A DNA stretch of 14,963 nucleotides, taken from Propionicimonas sp035433085. GTDB lineage: Bacteria; Actinomycetota; Actinomycetes; Propionibacteriales; Propionibacteriaceae. Positions 7,236-14,469 of this stretch are shown piece after piece. The number at the start of each line of letters is the position of its first letter. Position 1 is the first letter of the stretch. The position numbers and the translations under genes were made by a program. Under the pieces are notes generated by a model. That model worked only from the letters and a program-made list of their open reading frames with translations. It did no database searches and was not told the DNA's origin. Location: assembly GCA_035433085.1 (NCBI GenBank), contig DAORUI010000073.1, forward strand, positions 1 through 14,963. Reading direction: 5' to 3'.

Positions 7236-7783
7236 CAGACCGTGAGGACTGCGGAGGTGTCGGTGATCCCTGCACCCGCCAGGAGTTCGCGTCCGCCGAG
7301 GAAGCTGAGCTCCATCAGCACCGACACGTGGATCAGATCGGCGCCCAGCTTCTCGATCAGTGCCGCGGTGGCACCGATGGTGCCACCGGTCGCCAGGACG
7401 TCATCGATCACCAGCACGCGGGAGCCGGGGGTGATCGCGTCGGTATGCACGGCCAGGGTTTCGTTCCCGTACTCGAGCGCGAAGGTCTGGGTGTAGACGT
7501 TGCCGGGCAGCTTTCCGGGCTTGCGGACGGGGACGAAGCCGGCGCCCAACTCCAGCGCCACCGGGCCCGCGAAGATGAACCCCCGCGCCTCCATGCCCAC
7601 GACCACATCTATCCCCGCAGGCGCGGTCGCGGCGAGTTCGGTGACCGCGGCGCGATACCCGGCCGCGTTCGCGAGCAGCGGCGTGATGTCCTTGAACAGC
7701 ACCCCCGGCTTCGGGAAGTCGGGAATATCCCGAATCAGGGACGCGATCAGCGCCCGGTTCTCGGCTGAGGTGCTCACGGTCAC
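7235..7783 (-). CDS. apt: Adenine phosphoribosyltransferase
   Basis: Purine-salvage enzyme that converts adenine and PRPP to AMP and pyrophosphate in the cytoplasm; 182 residues, normal for the family. Visible signatures are IPDFPKPGVLFKDITPLL (20-37), VVGMEARGFIFAGPVA (61-76), FVPVRKPGKLPG (83-94) and the PRPP-binding loop VLVIDDVLATGGT (123-135). The GTG at 7783 overlaps the secF stop by four bases (GTGA); a second GTG two codons later (7777, giving VSTSAENR) is an equally reasonable start. There is no clear Shine-Dalgarno, in line with coupling to secF. The order secD-secF-apt-rel is typical of actinobacteria, though here a channel gene separates apt from rel. Confidence 0.96.
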   Translation of the reverse strand: MTVSTSAENRALIASLIRDIPDFPKPGVLFKDITPLLANAAGYRAAVTELAATAPAGIDVVVGMEARGFIFAGPVALELGAGFVPVRKPGKLPGNVYTQTFALEYGNETLAVHTDAITPGSRVLVIDDVLATGGTIGATAALIEKLGADLIHVSVLMELSFLGGRELLAGAGITDTSAVLTV

Positions 7784-8964
7784 TTCTTGCGCTGGCTGCG
7801 GGGCTGCCGGTTGGGCTGGCGCCGCTGGCCGGCGTCCAGGTCCTTCGCGCTGACCAGGCCGAGTGTGGCCGGGTCGACCCCGCTCGCTTCCGGATCACCC
7901 ACCGCGACCGTGCTCACCGGCTTCGCCTGCGGCTTGCGCGTCGCCCGCTCCGAGGTCCGCGCGGCCCGCCGGGCCAGCCGCTCACGATGCTCGACCATGT
8001 CCGCGTCGGACTCCCGCATCTGCGCCAACAGCGGCGTCGCGATGAAGATCGAGGAGTACGCGCCCGCGATCATGCCGATGAACAGGGCGAGGCCCAGGTC
8101 CTTCAGCGGTCCGGTGCCGAGCACGAACCAGCCGGTGAACAACAGTGCCGCCACCGGCAGCACACCGATGATGGTGGTGTTCAGCGAACGCACGAGCACC
8201 TGGTTCAGTGACTGGTTGGCGAGCTGCGAATAGGTGAGCTTGGTGTTGGTGATGTCGCGGGTGTTCTCACGGATCCGGTCGAAGACCACCACGGTGTCGT
8301 ACAACGAGTAGCCGAGAATCGTGAGCACGCCGATCATCGTCGCCGGTGTCACCGTGAAACCGACCAATGCATAGACACCCACGGTGACCACCAGGTCGTG
8401 CAGCAGCGCAACGATCGCCGCGATGCTCATCTTGAAGTCGCGGAAGTAGGCCCAGATCAGCAGCATCACCAGGCCGAGGAACACGCCGAGTGCGATCAGC
8501 GCCTGCGTCGTGATCTGCTGGCCCCAGGACGCGCCGATGAGCGAGTACGCGACCTCGTCAGACTCAGTGCCCACCACGCCGGCGATCGCCGCTTTGACCT
8601 GGATCACCTGCTCGGTGCTCAACGCCTTCGTCTGCACGCGGACGGCGGAGTCGCCCACGGTGGTGACGCTGATGTCGTCCGCGTGCGGCAGGTTGAGCTT
8701 CGCCACCGCCTCACGAACGTCGTCGACGGTGTTCGCGGTTACCTGGACGGGCGCCTGGAAGTCGGCTCCGCCGGTGAACTCGATGCCCCAGGTGGGCCCC
8801 TTGAACAGCAGCGCCGCGAGCGAGACCAGCAGCAGGATCGCCGAGATCACGTACCAACGGTTGCGCTTGGCGACGAAGTCGTAGGAGACCTCGCCGGTGT
8901 ACAGCCGATGGGCCAGGCCCGACTTCTTGGCGTTGGTCGGCTTCTCGATCACCTCGGTGCTCAC
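7780..8964 (-). CDS. secF: Protein translocase subunit SecF
   Basis: Membrane subunit that works with SecD to use the proton gradient to pull proteins through SecYEG; 394 residues with the six-helix RND-like layout. TM1 lies at about 38-54, followed by the SecF signature GIEFTGGADF (60-69) and a periplasmic-type domain (about 70-145). A group of five helices follows (about 152-315), holding GYSLYDTVVVFDRIREN (218-234), the most diagnostic SecF motif. The C-terminal tail from about 325 is cytoplasmic and strongly basic: nine Arg/Lys in 327-348 and seven in 381-394. Start is a GTG overlapping the secD stop by four bases (GTGA). Co-transcribed with yajC and secD. Confidence 0.97.
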   Translation of the reverse strand: MSTEVIEKPTNAKKSGLAHRLYTGEVSYDFVAKRNRWYVISAILLLVSLAALLFKGPTWGIEFTGGADFQAPVQVTANTVDDVREAVAKLNLPHADDISVTTVGDSAVRVQTKALSTEQVIQVKAAIAGVVGTESDEVAYSLIGASWGQQITTQALIALGVFLGLVMLLIWAYFRDFKMSIAAIVALLHDLVVTVGVYALVGFTVTPATMIGVLTILGYSLYDTVVVFDRIRENTRDITNTKLTYSQLANQSLNQVLVRSLNTTIIGVLPVAALLFTGWFVLGTGPLKDLGLALFIGMIAGAYSSIFIATPLLAQMRESDADMVEHRERLARRAARTSERATRKPQAKPVSTVAVGDPEASGVDPATLGLVSAKDLDAGQRRQPNRQPRSQRKK

Positions 8965-10622
8965 GCCTTCGCTCCCTTGATCTCGATCCCCCGCGGCGAA
9001 CTGTGCAACGGTGGGTTCGTACTCCCCAGGTGCTCGGGCTCGAAGCCGGAGAACCGGTGGCCCTGACCGAAGAACTTGGTGTGTCCCAGCAGCGTCATCA
9101 TCGGCTTGGTGAAGAAGAACACCACCGCGATGTCGATCAGGGTGGTCAGGCCGAGCGTGAATGCGAAGCCCTTCACCGCACCGATCGCGACGACGAACAG
9201 CACAACCGCCGAGAGCAGTGACACCGAGTCAGCGGCCAGGATGGTCTTGCGGGAGCGGACCCAGCCGGTCTCGATCGCGGTACGCAAACTGCGGCCGTCA
9301 CGCACTTCGTCCCGAATCCGTTCGAAGTAGATGATGAAAGAGTCCGCGGTCACGCCGATCGCCACGATCGCGCCGGCGATGCCGGGCAGGTTCAGGGCGA
9401 ACCCCATGCTCGCGCCGAGCAGCACGATCATCGCCCAGGTCAGCAGGCCGGCCACCACCAACGACAGCGATACCACCAGCGCAAGGCCGCGGTAGTAGAG
9501 GATGCTGTAGAGAAGCACCAGCACGAGGCCGATCAGGCCCGCGATGATGCCGGCGCGCAACTGGTCACCGCCGAGCTTCGCCGAGACGTTGTCCACGCTG
9601 GAGACGTCGAAGGAGAGCGGCAGCGCGCCGTAGGAGAGCACGTTCGCCAGGGATGTCGCCGACTCCTGGGTGAAGCTACCCGAGATACTCGCCCGACCGC
9701 CCGCGATGGCGCCCTTGGTGACCGAGGGAGCCGAGATGACCTGGCCGTCAAGGACGATGCCGAACTGGTTCTGCGGGCTGGTCTGCTCGTTCAGGTGGCC
9801 GGTCACGGTGTAGAAGCGGTCGCCGCCGTTGGAGTTGAACTCCAGTTCAACCTCCCAGCTCACCGAGTTCTGCGGGATGCCCGCGGTCGCACGGGTGACG
9901 TCGCTGCCGTTGATGAGCACCGGGCCGAGCAGGTACTTGTAGGTGCCGGTCTCATCGCAGGCGATCAATGGCTGGTCGGTCACGTCCGGGAAGTTGTCGC
10001 CGCACTGGAAGTTCGCGAAGTCAGTGTTGTCGCGGTCGCTCGGCGTCCACTTCAGCAGCTCGTCCAGGGTCTTGGTCTCCCCCGACGGCGCGGTCGGACG
10101 CGGGGACGGTTCCGGGGTCGGCAGCTCGGGCAGCGGACGCTTGTTCGCGGTTGGGGACGCGGTGGCCTCGGGCTCGACGGTTGCCGAGGGCGCAGCGGTG
10201 GCGGTCTCCTCGGGCGTCGGAGTCACCGTGCCGGTGGCCGCCTCCGCCGAATACACCTTGCGGAAGTAGAGCTGGGCGGTCGTGCCGACCATCTTCACCA
10301 GGTCGTCCTGCTGGACGTTCGGCACCGAGACGATGATCTGGTTCTCACCTGAGGTCGTCACCTCGGTCTCGCCGACACCCATCGAGTCGACACGCTGCTG
10401 GATGATGCCGCGGGCCAGTTCGAGGCTCTCGGGGTCCACCGAACCGGTGCCGGTGGTGTTCGCCGCAGTCAGCGTGATCGTCGTGCCGCCGCGCAGGTCG
10501 AGGCCCAGCTTCGGGCTCCAGGACCCGGAGATCCCCATCAGCGCGTACAGCGCGACCGTGACGAGACCGAGGATCAACAGCGTGCGCAGCGGGTGTGCGT
10601 GTTTCCTACTTGCAGTTGCCAC
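8961..10622 (-). CDS. secD: Protein translocase subunit SecD
   Basis: Large partner of SecF in the SecDF export motor, 553 residues. TM1 is at about 13-30, followed by LGLDLRGGTTITL (39-51), the conserved D-L-R-G-G of SecD. The extracytoplasmic P1 domain (about 60-350) is interrupted at about 128-184 by a Thr/Pro/Ala/Glu-rich low-complexity stretch, as is common in actinobacteria. Two cysteines, 207 and 222, follow it and could form a disulphide (inference). The last five helices run from about 355, with IAGAIVAIGVTADSFIIYFE (415-434), the SecD signature, then RIRDEVRDGRSLRTAI. The GTG at 10622 has only a weak AGG upstream and lies 18 bases behind the yajC stop, so it is in one operon with yajC and secF. 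Confidence 0.97.
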   Translation of the reverse strand: MATASRKHAHPLRTLLILGLVTVALYALMGISGSWSPKLGLDLRGGTTITLTAANTTGTGSVDPESLELARGIIQQRVDSMGVGETEVTTSGENQIIVSVPNVQQDDLVKMVGTTAQLYFRKVYSAEAATGTVTPTPEETATAAPSATVEPEATASPTANKRPLPELPTPEPSPRPTAPSGETKTLDELLKWTPSDRDNTDFANFQCGDNFPDVTDQPLIACDETGTYKYLLGPVLINGSDVTRATAGIPQNSVSWEVELEFNSNGGDRFYTVTGHLNEQTSPQNQFGIVLDGQVISAPSVTKGAIAGGRASISGSFTQESATSLANVLSYGALPLSFDVSSVDNVSAKLGGDQLRAGIIAGLIGLVLVLLYSILYYRGLALVVSLSLVVAGLLTWAMIVLLGASMGFALNLPGIAGAIVAIGVTADSFIIYFERIRDEVRDGRSLRTAIETGWVRSRKTILAADSVSLLSAVVLFVVAIGAVKGFAFTLGLTTLIDIAVVFFFTKPMMTLLGHTKFFGQGHRFSGFEPEHLGSTNPPLHSSPRGIEIKGAKA

Positions 10623-10640
10623 TTCTACCTAAGGGGATAG

Positions 10641-11111
10641 TCAGTTCTTCTGGGTGTCGGGATTGTCCCAGGTGACCGGCTGGTCGGAGTCGACGGGCAC
10701 CGGGCTGGGGTCGACCTCGTCCGCCTCGATCACCAGCGGCTCGTCGGCGGTGACCACCTGGTCGAGCGCGGTCACGTCGTCGGTAAGTGCCGGCTGGTCG
10801 AACTCCGGCTCGTCGGCCAGCTGACTGGCCACGAGGCTGTCGTCGGCGTACTCGAACTCGTCCTCGACCGCCTGCGGGCTGATCGCGCGCTTGTCGATGG
10901 TCATTTCGACGCCCGGGGAGATCTCGATGACCGCCTGCTTCTCACCGAGATGCTTGATCGTGCCGATGATCCCGGACACTGTCATGATCCGAGAGCCTAC
11001 GGCGATCGCGGCCATCAGGTTCTTCTGCTCCTTGGCCTTCTTCTGCTGGGGTCGGATCATCAGGAAATAGAGCGCTGCGCCCATGACGACGATCATCAGC
11101 ACGGTATCCAT
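10641..11111 (-). CDS. yajC: Preprotein translocase subunit YajC
   Basis: Small single-pass membrane protein of 156 residues that associates with the SecDF complex. One membrane helix (about 4-19) is followed by MIRPQQKKAKEQ (18-29), the YajC signature, and then the compact conserved domain with VGSRIMTVSGIIGTIKHLGE (38-57). The remainder (83-156) is a long acidic tail with 23 Asp/Glu against a single Lys. The ATG at 11111 is preferred over much longer upstream in-frame starts because the membrane helix then sits at the N-terminus and AAGGA (11118-11122) lies six bases ahead. First gene of yajC-secD-secF-apt. Confidence 0.96.
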   Translation of the reverse strand: MDTVLMIVVMGAALYFLMIRPQQKKAKEQKNLMAAIAVGSRIMTVSGIIGTIKHLGEKQAVIEISPGVEMTIDKRAISPQAVEDEFEYADDSLVASQLADEPEFDQPALTDDVTALDQVVTADEPLVIEADEVDPSPVPVDSDQPVTWDNPDTQKN

Positions 11112-11160
11112 GGAGTGTCCTTCGTTAAGTCTGTGGGGACGGCAATGCCGCCGCCGAAGT

Positions 11161-11189
11161 AGCCTAGCGCCGTTGATTCCGATAACCCA
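11161..11189 (-). promoter_or_regulatory. Candidate promoter for yajC-secDF-apt
   Basis: On the minus strand TGGGTT (11189-11184) and TAGGCT (11166-11161) are separated by 17 bases; the second fits TANNNT. This would give a leader of about 45 bases before the yajC ATG, containing its Shine-Dalgarno. The 110-bp gap between ruvB and yajC is the only sizeable break in this run of minus-strand genes, which supports a promoter there. The -35 is poor. Confidence 0.35.
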
Positions 11190-11221
11190 TTCGGCGGGCC
11201 GCGTCGCGCTCGATCCAGCGA

Positions 11222-12292
11222 CTACTCGACACCGCTGAACAGGTCGGGAGCGGGTGCCGGAGGGTGTTGGTGACCCGGTGGGGTGAGCCCCAGATGCTGC
11301 CAGGCTCGCTGGGTGGCCACGCGCCCACGAGGCGTCCGCATCAGGAAGCCCTGCCGGACCAGGAACGGTTCGGCGACCTCCTCCACCGTCTCGGTCTCCT
11401 CGGCCACAGCCAGGGCCAACGTGGTGATCCCGACCGGCCCGCCGCCGAAGTGCCGGCACAGGGCATCCAGCACCGCCCGGTCGAGCCGATCGAGGCCGAG
11501 CGGGTCCACCTCGTACAGTTCGAGGGCCTTGCGGGCCACCGTCCGGGTGAGGGTGCCGTCGGCGCGCACCTGCGCGTAGTCACGAACGCGACGCAACAAC
11601 CGGTTGGCGATTCTGGGGGTACCACGAGAACGGGACGCGATCTCGGCAGCGGCCTGCGGGTCGAGGCGGATACCGAGGAGGATCGCCGAACGGGTGAGGA
11701 TGGTCTCCAGATCGCTCGGGTCGTAGAAGTCCAGCTGTGCGGTGAACCCGAAGCGGTCGCGCAACGGTCCAGGCAACAGACCGGCCCGCGTGGTCGCCCC
11801 GACCAAGGTGAACCGGGGGATTTCCAATGGGATGGCGGTGGCGCCTGGACCCTTGCCGACGACCACGTCCACCCGGAAGTCCTCCATGGCGAGGTAGAGC
11901 ATCTCCTCGGCCGGCCGGGACATGCGGTGGATCTCGTCGAGGAAGAACACCTCGCCCTCGGTCAGTCCCGAAAGAATCGCGGCCAGATCGCCGGCGTGCT
12001 GGATGGCGGGTCCGGACGTGATCCGGATCGGGGCGCCCATCTCGGCGGCGATGATCATTGCCAGGGTGGTCTTGCCCAGGCCGGGCGGGCCGGAGAGCAG
12101 CACGTGGTCAGGCACGGTCCCGCGATGCCGGGCGCCGGCCAGTACCAGCCCGAGCTGGTCGCTGACGCGGCGTTGCCCGCGGAACTCGTCCAGTGTGCCC
12201 GGTCGCAGCGCCGACTCGGCGGCCTGCTCGTCGACGAAGGCGTGCGGGTCGAGCGGGTCGGTTTCGTAGTCGGACGGCGCCACGGAGCTCAC
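11222..12292 (-). CDS. ruvB: Holliday junction branch migration helicase RuvB
   Basis: AAA+ motor of 356 residues that drives branch migration with RuvA during recombinational repair. Walker A is GPPGLGKT (68-75), Walker B FFLDE (116-120) continuing into IHRMSR, and sensor 1 GATTR (165-169). The segment GPLRDRFG (175-182) carries the arginine-finger region, and the sensor-2 helix follows RGTPRIANRLLRRVRD. The C-terminal winged-helix domain (about 265-335) contains GGGPVGITTLA and RTPRGRVATQRAW. The GTG at 12292 overlaps the ruvA stop by four bases (GTGA). Last gene of ruvCAB; the stop at 11222 is TAG, unlike the TGA stops of its neighbours. Confidence 0.98.
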   Translation of the reverse strand: MSSVAPSDYETDPLDPHAFVDEQAAESALRPGTLDEFRGQRRVSDQLGLVLAGARHRGTVPDHVLLSGPPGLGKTTLAMIIAAEMGAPIRITSGPAIQHAGDLAAILSGLTEGEVFFLDEIHRMSRPAEEMLYLAMEDFRVDVVVGKGPGATAIPLEIPRFTLVGATTRAGLLPGPLRDRFGFTAQLDFYDPSDLETILTRSAILLGIRLDPQAAAEIASRSRGTPRIANRLLRRVRDYAQVRADGTLTRTVARKALELYEVDPLGLDRLDRAVLDALCRHFGGGPVGITTLALAVAEETETVEEVAEPFLVRQGFLMRTPRGRVATQRAWQHLGLTPPGHQHPPAPAPDLFSGVE

Positions 12293-12891
12293 TTTGCCAG
12301 GGTGCGCAGCGCCGCGCGCAACAGGACGGCCACCGGCGTGTCCGGTGACTCCTCGGCGAGACCGGAGACCCGCTCGCAGGCCGCCTCCGCGTCGCGGGTG
12401 GAATAGCCGAGGCCCTCAAGTCCGGCACGCACCTGCTCGCGCCAGACCGCAGCAGCGGCGGCCGAACCGACCACGGGCGCACCCGAGCCGAGGGCAGCGA
12501 CCTTGTCCTTGAGTTCGAGAACCAGCCGCTGGGCGCCTTTGCTGCCGATGCCGGGGACGCGGGTGAGCGCGGCCACGTTGCCGGACGCGACCGCGGCGCG
12601 GAACTCGTCGGGGCCGAACACCGAAACCACCGCTTGAGCGATCTTGGGGCCGATGCCCGTAGCGCTCTGCACGAGTTCGAAGCAGTCGCGCTCCCCCGGC
12701 TCGGCGAACGCGTAGAGGGTCAGCGAGTCCTCCCGCACGACCAGCGAGGTGTGCAGGGTCACCCGGTCGCCGACCCGCACCGAAGTGGCGGTGGACGGGG
12801 TGCAGAGCGCCTTCAAGCCGAATCCGGACAGGTCGATCACCAGCCAGGTTCCACCCACCGCGGCCACCTGGCCGGTGAGTCTCGCGATCAT
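12289..12891 (-). CDS. ruvA: Holliday junction DNA-binding protein RuvA
   Basis: Junction-binding subunit of 200 residues that recruits RuvB. The N-terminal OB-fold is residues 1-62 (MIARLTGQVA...LVVREDSLTLYAF). Two helix-hairpin-helix motifs follow, at ATGIGPKIAQ (77-86) and VPGIGSKGAQRLVLELKDK (112-130), and the RuvB-contacting domain III lies at about 148-200. The open frame extends far upstream, but the ATG at 12891 gives the standard RuvA N-terminus, has GGGAGGA four bases ahead, and overlaps the ruvC stop as ATGA. Translation is therefore coupled on both sides. Confidence 0.97.
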   Translation of the reverse strand: MIARLTGQVAAVGGTWLVIDLSGFGLKALCTPSTATSVRVGDRVTLHTSLVVREDSLTLYAFAEPGERDCFELVQSATGIGPKIAQAVVSVFGPDEFRAAVASGNVAALTRVPGIGSKGAQRLVLELKDKVAALGSGAPVVGSAAAAAVWREQVRAGLEGLGYSTRDAEAACERVSGLAEESPDTPVAVLLRAALRTLAK

Positions 12892-13415
12892 GCGGTCCTC
12901 CCAGCTGCCTGCTTGGCCAGTGCGGCGGCGATCCGGTCGGCTCCTGCCCCGCGCCAGAGGTGGCAGATGGCCAGCGCCACCGCGTCCGCTGCATCGGCGG
13001 GCTTGGGCGGGGCATCGAGGCGAAGGATGCGGGCGACCATGGTGCCCACCTGGGCCTTCTCCGCGCGGCCCGAGCCCGTGATCGCTGCCTTGACCTCGGT
13101 GGGCGTGTGGGTGTGCACCGGCAGCCCGGCCCGCGCGGCCACCAGCATGGCCAGACCGGCAGCCTGTGCGGTGCCGATCACCGAGAGCACGTTCTGGTCG
13201 GCGAAGACCCGCTCCACCGCAACCGCATCGGGCTGGTGCTCGGCCACCCAGGCAGTCAGACCGGCTTCGATGAGCAACAGCCGCTGCGGCAGTTCCATCG
13301 TCGAAGGCGTCGTGATCACGCCCACCGCCACCAGCTGCGGCGGACGACCGGGGCTGCCCTCGATCACACCTACCCCGCACCTGGTGAGGCCGGGATCGAC
13401 TCCCAAGACCCGCAT
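12888..13415 (-). CDS. ruvC: Crossover junction endodeoxyribonuclease RuvC
   Basis: Holliday junction resolvase of 175 residues with an RNase H-like fold. The four acidic catalytic residues are visible: Asp7 in GVDPGLTRCG, Glu68 in VAVERVFADQN, and Asp141 and Asp144 in PADAADAVALAICH. TPTEVKAAITGSGRAEKAQV (104-123) is the conserved DNA-contact region. The ATG at 13415 is supported by GGAGGG seven bases upstream. First gene of ruvCAB, and the one directly behind the SOS box, so the operon is expected to be DNA-damage inducible through LexA. Confidence 0.98.
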   Translation of the reverse strand: MRVLGVDPGLTRCGVGVIEGSPGRPPQLVAVGVITTPSTMELPQRLLLIEAGLTAWVAEHQPDAVAVERVFADQNVLSVIGTAQAAGLAMLVAARAGLPVHTHTPTEVKAAITGSGRAEKAQVGTMVARILRLDAPPKPADAADAVALAICHLWRGAGADRIAAALAKQAAGRTA

Positions 13416-13433
13416 CCGCGCACCCTCCGTCTA

Positions 13434-13445
13434 GAACATCTGTTC
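13434..13445. promoter_or_regulatory. LexA (SOS) box upstream of ruvCAB
   Basis: GAACATCTGTTC fits GAAC-N4-GTTC, the LexA operator form of actinobacteria and Bacillus. On the minus strand it reads CGAACAGATGTTCTA, close to the mycobacterial consensus. It lies 18 bases upstream of the ruvC ATG, directly downstream of a TANNNT hexamer (TACTAT, 13453-13448), so bound LexA would cover the transcription start. ruvCAB is a known SOS target in related bacteria. Confidence 0.85.
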
Positions 13446-13447
13446 GG

Positions 13448-13453
13448 ATAGTA
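13448..13453 (-). promoter_or_regulatory. Candidate -10 of ruvCAB promoter
   Basis: TACTAT on the minus strand matches TANNNT and is placed so that initiation would occur inside the SOS box, the usual arrangement for repression. No good -35 is visible; the region where it would lie (about 13471-13476) is at the far edge of the 18-bp palindrome. Confidence 0.5.
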
Positions 13454-13456
13454 GCC

Positions 13457-13474
13457 CGCGGTTCGCGAACCGCG
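13457..13474. promoter_or_regulatory. 18-bp perfect palindrome in ruvC promoter region
   Basis: CGCGGTTCGCGAACCGCG is fully self-complementary with no loop, which suits a dimeric DNA-binding protein better than an RNA hairpin. It starts three bases upstream of the candidate -10 and covers the spacer/-35 zone. It includes GTTC-GC-GAAC, resembling LexA half-sites in reversed orientation with a two-base spacer, so it is not itself a standard SOS box. Confidence 0.6.
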
Positions 13475-13532
13475 TCCCTGCCACGCCCACCGGTGTCAAA
13501 ACTGGATCCGGATGTCCAAGAGCTCGCGCCGC

Positions 13533-13640
13533 GGACTGAACAGAAGGGGACGGTTCTTTTTCGTTCAAGTTGTCCACACGGGCTGGTCGCCGGACGCCGC
13601 CTGTGGAAAACCTGAACGAATAAGAACCGTCCCCGATCGT

Positions 13641-13647
<7 letters not shown>
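13533..13647. repeat. Nested inverted-repeat (MITE- or REP-like) element with two DnaA-box-like 9-mers
   Basis: Two arms of about 48 bases face each other. The main arms 13546-13567 and 13613-13634 match in 21 of 22 positions (the single difference at arm position 14), beginning GGGGACGGTTCTT. Outside them GGACTGAAC (13533-13541) and its complement (13639-13647) match perfectly after four unmatched bases. Inside, 13568-13580 pairs with 13600-13612 in 10 of 13 positions. The inner arms hold TTGTCCACA (13570-13578) and, on the opposite strand, TTTTCCACA (13610-13602). The right outer arm includes the yebC stop codon (13643-13641). No coding sequence is apparent inside. It may be a non-autonomous mobile element or a structured 3' end of yebC. 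Confidence 0.8.
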
Positions 13648-14405
<758 letters not shown>

Positions 14406-14432
14406 TTACGTCCGTCCGGTAAGAAGTTGGTT

Positions 14433-14469
14433 TTGCGCGCCTCAGTGTAGGCCACTTAACCTGACCGGC
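14433..14469 (+). promoter_or_regulatory. Candidate leaderless promoter of the lipoate ligase gene
   Basis: TTGCGC (14433-14438) and TAACCT (14457-14462) are separated by 18 bases, and TAACCT is followed by seven bases and then the ATG at 14470. No Shine-Dalgarno precedes the ATG. This is the arrangement of a leaderless actinobacterial transcript. Confidence 0.5.
14444..14449 (-). promoter_or_regulatory. Candidate -10 for yebC
   Basis: TACACT on the minus strand fits TANNNT and would give a yebC leader of roughly 30 bases. No -35 is recognisable. It overlaps the divergent promoter of the lipoate ligase gene, so the two could interfere. Confidence 0.3.

Noticed and set aside
11140..11150. CGGCAATGCCG palindrome in the yajC leader
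   Set aside because: Eleven-base palindromes are expected by chance in such GC-rich DNA, and nothing else supports a site.
11112..11459. Upstream extension of the yajC frame into ruvB
   Set aside because: The extension is Arg/Gly-rich shadow sequence; the ATG at 11111 has a good Shine-Dalgarno and puts the membrane helix at the N-terminus.
11264..12406. Plus-strand open frame (380 codons) opposite ruvB
   Set aside because: Shadow of ruvB; no ribosome-binding site or recognisable motif.
12892..13380. Upstream extension of the ruvA frame into ruvC
   Set aside because: The RuvA family start, Shine-Dalgarno and ATGA overlap all place the start at 12891.
13546..13634. Possible replication origin because of DnaA-box-like sites
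   Set aside because: Only two boxes, no AT-rich unwinding region and no dnaA, dnaN or gyrB nearby.
13546..13634. Simple intrinsic terminator of yebC
   Set aside because: The inverted repeat is far longer than usual and no T-tract follows on the minus strand; termination may still occur by another route.
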